Shown in pieces: positions 1 through 5,426 of a stretch of DNA of 7,640 nt. Each line of letters opens with the position of its first letter. The stretch's first letter is position 1. Below the pieces are notes generated by a model that saw nothing but the letters and a program-made list of their open reading frames with translations, was not told the DNA's origin and made no database searches. Made by a program: the position numbers and the translations under genes. This stretch comes from Intestinibacter sp. (GTDB lineage Bacteria > Bacillota > Clostridia > Peptostreptococcales > Peptostreptococcaceae). Location of the stretch: NCBI RefSeq assembly GCF_022780145.1, contig NZ_JALEXO010000214.1, positions 1 through 7,640 on the forward strand, in the 5' to 3' direction.

Positions 1-1485
1 GAGTCTAACGGAGGGAAGGATACATTTTTACAATCTCTTATTTTGTATTTTGTAATGGGATTTTTCTCATCTATAGTGCTATTTTTCAAGATGGATGTAA
101 TGGTCAAGATGACTATGATATTTGCATTTATATCAGTTATGCTATTGACATCTTTTATATCTGATTTTTCGTCTGTAATTTTAGATACATCAGATAAGGA
201 TATAATAGGTATAGCTGATGTCAAACAAAAGACCTTGAGTATGGCTAAAATGGTCCATGTAATAATATATATTTCGATTTTGAGCTTGGCTATAGGAGGA
301 TTTTCACTTATTGCTAGTTTATTTACATATGGTATAGGCTTTTGTTTGATGTTTGTTTTATGTATTATTTTGACAGATTTTTTACTTATTATGCTGACAT
401 CTGTTTTGTATTACATTTTGATAAAGATATTTAAAGGTGAACGATTAAAAGATGTACTGACTTTATTTCAAGTTATTATGCTGATATTGTTTTTCCTTAT
501 GTGTTATATGATAACTAGTGGCGATTTTGGAGGAATTGATTTTAAACCTCATATATATAGCTTATTTGTACCTTTTATGTGGTTTGCTTCTTTATTTAGT
601 GTAGTTTTTGAAGGAAAGAGTGAAACTTTATATATAGTTATGTCCTTACTAGCTGTAGTCGTACCTATTTTGATGATTTTACTTTATATTAAATTGACTC
701 CAGCCTTTGAAAGAAATCTAGAAAAGCTAAATCAAGTTTCATATAAAAAGGGCAAAACTAAAAAGGGATTTGCGTTAAAGCTAAGCGAGGTTTTATGTAA
801 AAATAACGAGGAAAGAGCATTTTTTAATTTTATATATAATAATTTGAGTAGAGATAGAGATTTCAAAACAAGAGCTTATCCTACTTTGGCAACTGCTGCC
901 TTGATGCCATTTGTGATATTATTTACTTCTTATGACAGAAGTATGAGTATGATGGAATATATAAATTCTCTAAGCAGTACGAATAACTTTTTATATATTT
1001 ATGTAGGTATAATTATAATACAAAACTGTATATTATTATTAAAATATTCAAAGGGATATGAAGCATCATTTATATACGATGTTTTACCTATTGAAAAAAG
1101 AAAAAATGTATATAGTGCAGAGTTTAAGGTAATAATAATTAAATTATTTATACCTATATTTTTAATAATAGGAATTCCTTATTTATTTTTATTTAAATTA
1201 GGAGTTTTAAAACATATACTTATTGCATTTGTATCGACAATATTTATTTCTATGGGAACATTTAGAATAAATGAAAAGATACTTCCTTTTTCACAGGATT
1301 ATACAGTTTCAGCTAATGCTGCCAACTTTATAAATGTCATAAAATCAGCTGTATTTGTAGGTATTTTTACATTAATTCACTATTTAGTGGCAGTTCGTTT
1401 AGGAAATATATTTAGCTTAATATATTTAATTTTATTGATTTTAATTATGGTGATAAGCTGGAATAAAATTTTTGATGTAGAATAA
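1..1485 (+). CDS. ABC-2/exporter-type permease, 5' end cut by window
   Basis: Integral membrane protein, probably the permease of an ABC exporter whose ATPase gene would lie upstream of the window. The frame is open from base 1 (reading ESNGGKDTF...) with no stop or ribosome binding site, so the TTG at 43 is not a credible start. The gene is partial, with 494 residues visible, and ends at TAA 1483-1485. Numbered from window codon 1, hydrophobic clusters lie around residues 10-55, 80-140, 150-175, 185-230, 295-320, 335-355 and 380-490. They are separated by a charged cytoplasmic stretch near 235-295 that is rich in Lys, Arg and Glu. Near residue 63 there is a DTSDKDIIGIADV segment followed by KTLSMAKMVHV, and later a DVLPIEKRKNVY segment before a membrane stretch. 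Both resemble the cytoplasmic loops of large Bacillota ABC-2-like permeases. The ABC-exporter assignment rests on this resemblance and on topology. The substrate is unknown, and another multi-pass membrane protein is possible. Confidence 0.6.
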   Translation, partial: ESNGGKDTFLQSLILYFVMGFFSSIVLFFKMDVMVKMTMIFAFISVMLLTSFISDFSSVILDTSDKDIIGIADVKQKTLSMAKMVHVIIYISILSLAIGGFSLIASLFTYGIGFCLMFVLCIILTDFLLIMLTSVLYYILIKIFKGERLKDVLTLFQVIMLILFFLMCYMITSGDFGGIDFKPHIYSLFVPFMWFASLFSVVFEGKSETLYIVMSLLAVVVPILMILLYIKLTPAFERNLEKLNQVSYKKGKTKKGFALKLSEVLCKNNEERAFFNFIYNNLSRDRDFKTRAYPTLATAALMPFVILFTSYDRSMSMMEYINSLSSTNNFLYIYVGIIIIQNCILLLKYSKGYEASFIYDVLPIEKRKNVYSAEFKVIIIKLFIPIFLIIGIPYLFLFKLGVLKHILIAFVSTIFISMGTFRINEKILPFSQDYTVSANAANFINVIKSAVFVGIFTLIHYLVAVRLGNIFSLIYLILLILIMVISWNKIFDVE

Positions 1486-1504
1486 GATTATTTTTGCCAA
1501 TTAG

Positions 1505-1550
1505 AAAAGGGACTTTAAGATAGGTTAAATCTATTTTAAGTCCCTCTTTT
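1505..1550. terminator. Bidirectional intrinsic terminator between convergent genes
   Basis: The left arm GGGACTTTAAGATAG (1509-1523) pairs with CTATTTTAAGTCCC (1531-1544), with one bulge and a G-U pair, over a 7-nt loop. An A-run (1505-1508) precedes the left arm, and TCTTTT (1545-1550) follows the right arm. It can therefore end the permease transcript on the plus strand and the DUF1002 transcript on the minus strand. Confidence 0.85.
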
Positions 1551-1567
1551 GATTAAATAAATTATGT

Positions 1568-2740
1568 TTATTTGCTGTCGAAGTGTTCTGTATCAGTCTC
1601 TATTTCTGGATCTAATGTGCTGTTTTCATCAGTACCGATTATACCGTTAGAGTCGTCGTTTTCATTTGACCCGTCTGAGCTATTATCATCGGAATCATCT
1701 GATGAATTAAATAAATTACTGAACCAATTTATTATTTTATCGAAAAAGCCTTGTGCTTCTTCTTTTGTTGGTAGGTTTTCAGCAGCTTTATTTGTAGCAT
1801 CTATTATAACTTGCTTATCTAGCATTGAATCATTAGTTTCGCCTAATATACCTAGGTCTTCAGAGCCTGAGAATAAACCGCTAAACCAATCGCCTATTTT
1901 AGAGAAGAAATTTGTTATTCCACCAGTATCTATATTTTCACCAGCTTCTTTTAAGTTGTCACTTACAACGTCAGATACATTATTTAAAGTTGACTTCATT
2001 TCATTGTAATCGTAATTTTGAGCAGCTATTTTTTCCATTAAAGCTATTATCTTGTCAATTTGAGCATCTGTCAATTTTACATTGTAATTATTTGTTATAT
2101 TGTTTATTGTATCTGCAATTTGATTGACATCATGTGTATTGTTTTTTATTATATCTGCTTTGACGTCGTTTACTATACCAGTTGCCTTGTCTTGACCTAT
2201 TTCATCACCTAAATCTCCTGTAGTTATCAATTCTTCAGAGGCTAGCTCTTTTTTGTTCTCGTCCAGTTTTTCTCCTGTAGCGCTTTCAAATGCCTTCATG
2301 ACACCTGTTAAAGCACCTGTCCCACTTACAGGGAATACTGCAGCTATAACACAGTTAGCGCCAGTAAGTCCAGCTGTTGATAGAGTACTTGCAACCATAG
2401 AAGAAGTAACCCAAGTTATATTTGCTGTTTTTACATTTATACCACTTCCCTCAGCAGTAGGTTCAACATAAGCACAAGAATATGTCTTAGTTCCAAGCTG
2501 TTCTTCTGTAGCTACATTTCCTAAATAAGCTCTTTCTTCTTGATTATTTACAGTTATAATTTGAACTTCATCCTCTTTTACTCCAAAGTAATTTAATATA
2601 GTTTGTCTTTGTTTAGGTGAATTGTTTACACCTATAGTAACTACCTTTGAGCTATCAGCGAAAGATTTACTCATACCAAATGAAGAAAATACTAGGCATG
2701 TAGCCATCAACATAGATATTATTTTCTTTTTGATTTTCAT
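1568..2740 (-). CDS. Secreted DUF1002 (YpuA-like) protein with duplicated aromatic motif and acidic tail
   Basis: Predicted exported protein of 390 residues. An ATG at 2761 is in frame, but GGGAGG (CCTCCC at 2749-2754) lies 8 nt before the ATG at 2738-2740, so the protein starts MKIKKKIIS. The first seven codons of the longer frame contain the Shine-Dalgarno and are not coding. Residues 1-28 are a signal peptide: Lys-rich start, hydrophobic core, cleavage after SFA. The next roughly 230 residues match my recollection of DUF1002: VVTIGVNNSPKQRQ near the start, a TxxxCAYVEPT stretch, and an Ala/Gly-rich segment around ITWVTSSMVASTLSTAG. The C-terminal third carries two copies of an aromatic motif, FFSKIGDWFSGLFSGS (residues 278-293) and FFDKIINWFSNLFNSS (332-347), then a Ser/Asp/Asn/Glu-rich low-complexity tail. 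B. subtilis YpuA is shorter as I recall (about 290 residues), so the tail is an extension. Its biochemical function is unknown; it probably acts at or outside the cell surface. It stands alone between a convergent and a divergent neighbour. Confidence 0.8.
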   Translation of the reverse strand: MKIKKKIISMLMATCLVFSSFGMSKSFADSSKVVTIGVNNSPKQRQTILNYFGVKEDEVQIITVNNQEERAYLGNVATEEQLGTKTYSCAYVEPTAEGSGINVKTANITWVTSSMVASTLSTAGLTGANCVIAAVFPVSGTGALTGVMKAFESATGEKLDENKKELASEELITTGDLGDEIGQDKATGIVNDVKADIIKNNTHDVNQIADTINNITNNYNVKLTDAQIDKIIALMEKIAAQNYDYNEMKSTLNNVSDVVSDNLKEAGENIDTGGITNFFSKIGDWFSGLFSGSEDLGILGETNDSMLDKQVIIDATNKAAENLPTKEEAQGFFDKIINWFSNLFNSSDDSDDNSSDGSNENDDSNGIIGTDENSTLDPEIETDTEHFDSK

Positions 2741-2754
2741 TATTGTTTCCTCCC
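2741..2754 (-). promoter_or_regulatory. Ribosome binding site that fixes the DUF1002 start
   Basis: On the minus strand GGGAGGAAACAATAATG gives a strong Shine-Dalgarno (GGGAGG, 2749-2754) 8 nt from the ATG at 2740. This places the start 21 nt downstream of the first in-frame ATG (2761), which has no Shine-Dalgarno of its own. Confidence 0.9.
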
Positions 2755-2786
2755 AATACATAATTTGTATTATTAAATTTTTAGTA

Positions 2787-2805
2787 TATAATTTTAAAAA
2801 TTATA
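2787..2805. repeat. Perfect AT palindrome upstream of the DUF1002 gene
   Basis: TATAATTTT-A-AAAATTATA has perfect 9-bp arms around a single central base, starting 47 bp upstream of the DUF1002 start codon. Because the surroundings are nearly all A and T, such symmetry can arise by chance. It could be an operator or simply promoter DNA. Confidence 0.4.
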
Positions 2806-2851
2806 AATTTGTTCACACTAATAATATATAATTTTTTTAAAATAAATACGA

Positions 2852-2865
2852 TTACAATCTTGTAA
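2852..2865. promoter_or_regulatory. Operator-like inverted repeat TTACAA-TC-TTGTAA
   Basis: TTACAATCTTGTAA has perfect 6-bp arms separated by 2 bp. It contains G and C in a region otherwise almost free of them, which makes it less likely to be mere AT noise. It sits 111 bp from the DUF1002 start and 320 bp from the plus-strand gene. The TACA...TGTA core has a 4-bp centre, unlike the 2-bp centre of CopY/BlaI sites. The regulator is unknown. Confidence 0.4.
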
Positions 2866-3083
2866 CATTGATTATATAATAAATAATTTAAAATATCTCT
2901 ATTTTAAGGAATTTTTAAGAAAAAGACATAAAAATTAAAGGGTATTTGTATAGTATCGATTTCATTTAATTTGATTATAATTATAATTAATATATAAATT
3001 TGCTAAATAATATAAATTATTTGTTTTAACTTTACAAATATAATAAAATTTTACATATCATATAAAAATAAGTACAAATATGA

Positions 3084-3112
3084 TTGAAAAAATATTGAAT
3101 TTATTATATCAT
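3084..3112 (+). promoter_or_regulatory. Candidate SigA-type promoter for the metal-tail gene
   Basis: TTGAAA (3084-3089) matches the -35 consensus at five of six bases. TATCAT (3107-3112) matches the -10 at five of six, with an ideal 17-bp spacer. It would give a leader of about 65 nt before ATG 3186. The AT-rich setting raises the chance-match rate. Confidence 0.5.
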
Positions 3113-3185
3113 AGAATAGAAATATAATATATTTTACAACAAAAAAACAAATAATTTTGTATATTTAGAAAGAAAGGAGAAAAGA

Positions 3186-3698
3186 ATGTCAAAAGAATTT
3201 GTTAAAGAAAGAGTATTAAAATATCTTATGGAGGATTTATATGTACCTCAGGATATGATCGATACAAATGTACCGTTAAGTGAATTTGAAGAAGGTGCAG
3301 AAGGTATTTTAGACATAGTTGTAAATGTTGTGGTAAACGAAAATGGTGAAGATTATTATGTGCCAGTTTTAATAGTAACATGTGTAGATGAAGACTTTGT
3401 AATGGAGGGAGAAGCATTACAAAAAGAAATAGATTTCCTTGAGGATGTGGATAATATAACTACAGCAGGTAGAATGATATTGACAAATGGAAATGAAATG
3501 ATGTATGCAGATTGGACTGGAGAAGAATACGATACAGAAGCATCTCTTCCTACATACGAACAAATGGAAAAGGAATTTTTCGAAATGGAAAAGAGAATAC
3601 AAGAGGAAGAAATGTTACATGCTCATGATTGTGACTGTGGATGTCACGACCACGATCATCATGATCACGATTGTGATTGTGGATGTCATGATCATTAA
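3186..3698 (+). CDS. Small acidic HsdR-N-like protein with His/Cys/Asp metal-binding tail
   Basis: A 170-residue, strongly acidic, probably cytoplasmic protein with no signal peptide or membrane segment. The start is supported by GAAAGGAG 6 nt before the ATG. Residues 4-105 resemble the type I restriction HsdR N-terminal (HSDR_N_2-like, PD-(D/E)XK) fold: a helical VKERVLKYLMEDL start, GILDIVV with D43, a PVLIVTCVDED strand (60-70), and a GRMILTNGNEM segment (95-105). Where active members have E-x-K after the second strand, this protein has T65-C66-V67, so nuclease activity is unlikely. Residues 123-142 are a charged helix. Residues 145-170 are a metal-binding tail with 9 His, 6 Cys and 8 Asp, built from two identical HDCDCGCHDH units (147-156, 161-170) joined by DHHD. 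Tails of this kind in SlyD, HypB and UreE bind nickel or zinc, so metal storage, buffering or sensing is plausible. The domain assignment is from motif memory, and the function is unknown. The sigma factor gene follows on the same strand. Confidence 0.75.
   Translation: MSKEFVKERVLKYLMEDLYVPQDMIDTNVPLSEFEEGAEGILDIVVNVVVNENGEDYYVPVLIVTCVDEDFVMEGEALQKEIDFLEDVDNITTAGRMILTNGNEMMYADWTGEEYDTEASLPTYEQMEKEFFEMEKRIQEEEMLHAHDCDCGCHDHDHHDHDCDCGCHDH
3624..3695 (+). repeat. Tandem 30-bp duplication coding for HDCDCGCHDH twice
   Basis: Unit 1 is 3624-3653 and unit 2 is 3666-3695, separated by 12 bp. They differ at 5 of 30 bases, all C/T changes in third codon positions, so the two encoded decapeptides are identical. 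This is an in-gene duplication, not a CRISPR or mobile repeat. Confidence 0.9.
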
Positions 3699-3703
3699 TA
3701 ATT

Positions 3704-3725
3704 AAAATGGAATTACATTTTTTTT
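3704..3725 (+). terminator. Weak hairpin plus T-run after the metal-tail gene
   Basis: AAAATG (3704-3709) can pair with CATTTT (3716-3721) over a 6-nt loop, and the T-run extends to 3725. The stem has a single G-C pair, so it would terminate poorly, and read-through into the sigma gene is likely. Confidence 0.25.
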
Positions 3726-3753
3726 ATTTGTAAACATATAATAAATATATAAT
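3713..3753 (+). promoter_or_regulatory. Possible promoter for the sigma factor gene
   Basis: Two perfect TATAAT hexamers lie at 3737-3742 and 3748-3753, 45 and 34 bp before the start codon. The only -35 at suitable spacing for the first is the poor TTACAT (3713-3718, 18-bp spacer), and none fits the second. An independent promoter is possible but not well supported. Confidence 0.3.
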
Positions 3754-3772
3754 TGAATAAACTATGTGTAAA

Positions 3773-3787
3773 AGAAGGGGTTATATT
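3773..3787 (+). promoter_or_regulatory. Ribosome binding site that fixes the sigma factor start
   Basis: AGAAGGGG (3773-3780) lies 7 nt before ATG 3788. It falls inside the reading frame if ATG 3764 is used, so the eight codons from 3764 are better read as leader than as protein. Confidence 0.8.
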
Positions 3788-4672
3788 ATGGGGGCTAAAA
3801 AAGAAAATACTTACGAAAATTATGTCCATGCAGATTCTTCAGGATCATCAAACGCTATGAAAATGTATTTAAAAGAGATTGAGGAGTACAAGATGCTATC
3901 TGCAGGTGAAGAAGTCGAATTGGCTAAAAAAGTCAACGAAGACGTACCAGAAGCAAAGGAAGATTTCATTAATGCTAATTATAGATTGGTTGTAAGTATA
4001 GCCAAAAAATATAGAAAAGAAAATGTAGATATGCTTGATTTAATACAAGCGGGTAATATAGGACTTATTAAAGCTGTTGAAAAGTACGATTATACTAAAG
4101 GGTATAAATTTAGTACATATGCTACTTGGTGGATTAAACAAAGTATCACAAGATATATAGACGATTGTGAAAATACTATTAGAATACCTGTACACCTTCA
4201 TCAAAGAATTAATTTTGTAAAGAGAAAAAAACAAGAGCTTGCAAATGTATTACAAAGAGAGCCTTCATTAGAGGAATTGGCTGAGGTTTGTGATATGGAG
4301 GTCGACAAGGTTATAGATATCTTAAAAAGAGACAAAAATATTGTATCATTAGATACACCGATAAAAGAAGACGAAGATAGTAGTTTAGTAGAATTCATTC
4401 CTTCAGATGCTAATTTTTCAGATGTAGTTATGCACGAAGTAGAACAACATAATTTGAGAGAAAAAATTGATGAGTTATTAACTGGACTTAGTGACCAAGA
4501 ACAAAGAGTTATTAGAATGAGATTTGGTCTTGATGATGATGACCCTAAAACTCTTGAAGAAATAGGAAAAGTATTCGGAGTTACAAGAGAAAGAATAAGA
4601 CAAATTGAAGCTAAAGCGATAAGAAAATTAAGACATCCAAGCAGGTTAAACCAACTAAAGAATTTTTATTAA
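3788..4672 (+). CDS. SigA/RpoD-like group 2 sigma factor lacking region 1.1
   Basis: RNA polymerase sigma-70 family factor of 294 residues, which directs core polymerase to promoters. An ATG at 3764 is in frame but has no ribosome binding site. AGAAGGGG (3773-3780) lies 7 nt before ATG 3788, giving MGAKKENTYENY. Region 1.2 is about residues 21-52 (NAMKMYLKEIEEYKMLSAGEE). Region 2 is about 58-130 and includes NYRLVVSIAKKY, DLIQAGNIGL and the -10-recognition helix TYATWWIKQSITR, with the Gln and Thr expected for TATAAT reading. Region 3 is about 138-205. Region 4 is about 223-287, with the -35-binding helix GVTRERIRQIEAKAIRKLRHP. All parts are intact. Main clostridial SigA proteins are longer, carry region 1.1 and usually follow dnaG; neither holds here, so I infer an alternative (group 2) factor with near-SigA promoter specificity, of the sigA2 kind. 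It lies 89 bp downstream of the metal-tail gene on the same strand and is followed by a strong terminator. Confidence 0.92.
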   Translation: MGAKKENTYENYVHADSSGSSNAMKMYLKEIEEYKMLSAGEEVELAKKVNEDVPEAKEDFINANYRLVVSIAKKYRKENVDMLDLIQAGNIGLIKAVEKYDYTKGYKFSTYATWWIKQSITRYIDDCENTIRIPVHLHQRINFVKRKKQELANVLQREPSLEELAEVCDMEVDKVIDILKRDKNIVSLDTPIKEDEDSSLVEFIPSDANFSDVVMHEVEQHNLREKIDELLTGLSDQEQRVIRMRFGLDDDDPKTLEEIGKVFGVTRERIRQIEAKAIRKLRHPSRLNQLKNFY

Positions 4673-4697
4673 GAGTTATAAGTAAACTATTTAAATT

Positions 4698-4727
4698 AAA
4701 AAAGTGGGATATTCTCCCACTTTTTTT
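4698..4727. terminator. Strong bidirectional terminator between sigma and hydrolase genes
   Basis: GTGGGA (4704-4709) and TCCCAC (4715-4720) form a perfect stem over a 5-nt loop. They are flanked by six A (4698-4703) and seven T (4721-4727), which extend the pairing and supply a T-tail on either strand. It ends the sigma transcript and can end the minus-strand hydrolase transcript, whose stop is at 4751. Confidence 0.95.
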
Positions 4728-4750
4728 GATCATACTTATATATTAAGCTT

Positions 4751-5299
4751 TTAATTTTTTTTATTAAAAAATTCTTCATTTGTGACTACATCGGCAAATG
4801 TAGAATTTAATGAGCTCATATATACATTTTGAACGACATCAGCTGGAATTTTTATTCCGTCCCACTCTAAATCTTTTGTTGCACAGGCATCTGATATAAG
4901 AGTGACTTTATATCCATAGTCACTTGCCGCTCTAGTTGTAGTGTCGACGCACATATGTGTCATCATTCCACAAATGACTAAATCTGTTATACCTTCTTTT
5001 TTTAATTCATCTTGTAAATCTGTTTTTAAAAAACTGTTAGGATAATTTTTAGGAATAACTTTTTCATCAGGCAGAGGTTTTATTTCCTCGTGGATATTAA
5101 CTCCATCCGTATTTGGGACGAAAAAGCTTGAGTTTTCTTGTCCAAAATGTTGTATGTAAAAAAATGGTAAGTTATTTTCTCTGAAGTATTTTATCAACTC
5201 TTTTATAGCATTTAGCGCTTTTTCTGATTGATAAAGCTCGCATTTGCCACCAGTAAAATAATCATTTTGAACATCAATAATCAATAAACCTTCCTTCAT
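4751..5299 (-). CDS. Isochorismatase-family cysteine hydrolase
   Basis: Cytoplasmic alpha/beta hydrolase of 182 residues, a normal length for the family. The catalytic triad is visible: D9 in LLIIDVQNDYF, K84 in IPKNYPNSF, and the nucleophile C117 in GMMTHMCVDTT, where the preceding GMM is the usual cis-peptide and oxyanion region. Later blocks AASDYGYKVTLISDACAT and NSTFADVVT are also typical. The DxHxxxH metal site of nicotinamidase (PncA) is not seen (IQHFGQENSSFF sits in its place), so nicotinamide is not the likely substrate. Family members hydrolyse varied amides, carbamates or isochorismate, and the substrate here cannot be told. The start is supported by AGAGAGGA (minus strand, 5309-5316) ending 9 nt before the ATG. 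It lies downstream of feoB but behind a terminator, so it is probably its own unit. Confidence 0.9.
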   Translation of the reverse strand: MKEGLLIIDVQNDYFTGGKCELYQSEKALNAIKELIKYFRENNLPFFYIQHFGQENSSFFVPNTDGVNIHEEIKPLPDEKVIPKNYPNSFLKTDLQDELKKEGITDLVICGMMTHMCVDTTTRAASDYGYKVTLISDACATKDLEWDGIKIPADVVQNVYMSSLNSTFADVVTNEEFFNKKN

Positions 5300-5329
5300 T
5301 TTATCAAATCCTCTCTAATAACATTTTTA

Positions 5330-5359
5330 TTTATATTATTATTGTACTGTATTTACCAA
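5330..5359 (-). promoter_or_regulatory. Possible promoter for the cysteine hydrolase gene
   Basis: On the minus strand, TTGGTA (5354-5359) matches four of six -35 bases and TATAAA (5330-5335) five of six -10 bases, with an 18-bp spacer. It lies just downstream of the feoB terminator and about 30 bp before the start codon. Spacing is acceptable but the match is modest. Confidence 0.35.
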
Positions 5360-5368
5360 AAATAATCA

Positions 5369-5410
5369 TTAAAAAGCTGTACCACTGCTATGTATTAATG
5401 GATACAGCTT
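5369..5410 (-). terminator. Intrinsic terminator of the feo operon
   Basis: On the minus strand AAGCTGTA (5403-5410) pairs perfectly with TACAGCTT (5374-5381). The stem is extended by CC/GG after one bulged base, over a loop of about 16 nt, and followed by further T. The feoB stop is at 5427-5429. The plus strand has no T-run after the stem, so this terminator works in the feo direction only. Confidence 0.75.
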
Positions 5411-5426
5411 AATAAAAAAATCCCAT

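Larger units (their letters stand above)
2741..3185. other. AT-rich divergent promoter region
   Basis: About 445 bases without a gene lie between two divergently transcribed genes. The composition is almost entirely A and T, with many TATAAT-like hexamers, so promoter calls here are weak. It contains two perfect inverted repeats (2787-2805 and 2852-2865), the best promoter candidate for the plus-strand gene (3084-3112), the ribosome binding site of the minus-strand gene (2749-2754) and that of the plus-strand gene (GAAAGGAG, 3172-3179, 6 nt before ATG 3186). I see no terminator, RNA gene or small ORF with a convincing ribosome binding site. Confidence 0.7.

Noticed and set aside
43..45. TTG as the start of the permease
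   Set aside because: There is no Shine-Dalgarno before it, and the frame stays open and protein-like to base 1.
2680..2740. Lipoprotein signal at the DUF1002 N-terminus (MATC)
   Set aside because: Thr precedes the Cys and the position is inside the hydrophobic core, so it does not fit a lipobox. A normal SFA cleavage site follows.
2741..2761. ATG at 2761 as the DUF1002 start
   Set aside because: The seven extra codons contain the GGGAGG ribosome binding site, and the signal peptide begins properly at the downstream ATG (2738-2740).
1572..2831. Plus-strand ORFs opposite the DUF1002 gene
   Set aside because: They are low-complexity, lack ribosome binding sites and mirror a well-supported minus-strand gene.
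3624..3695. CRISPR-like or mobile repeat
   Set aside because: There are only two units, in frame within a gene, with exclusively synonymous differences.
3226..3705. Other-frame ORFs over the metal-tail gene
   Set aside because: They have no ribosome binding sites, and the main frame has a good start signal and coherent domain structure.
3764..3787. ATG at 3764 as the sigma factor start
   Set aside because: It has no ribosome binding site, and the AGAAGGGG within this stretch serves ATG 3788.
4040..4398. Minus-strand ORFs over the sigma factor gene
   Set aside because: They are shadows of a conserved, complete sigma-70 coding frame.
4751..5299. Nicotinamidase (PncA)
   Set aside because: The catalytic D-K-C triad is present, but the DxHxxxH metal-binding motif is not.
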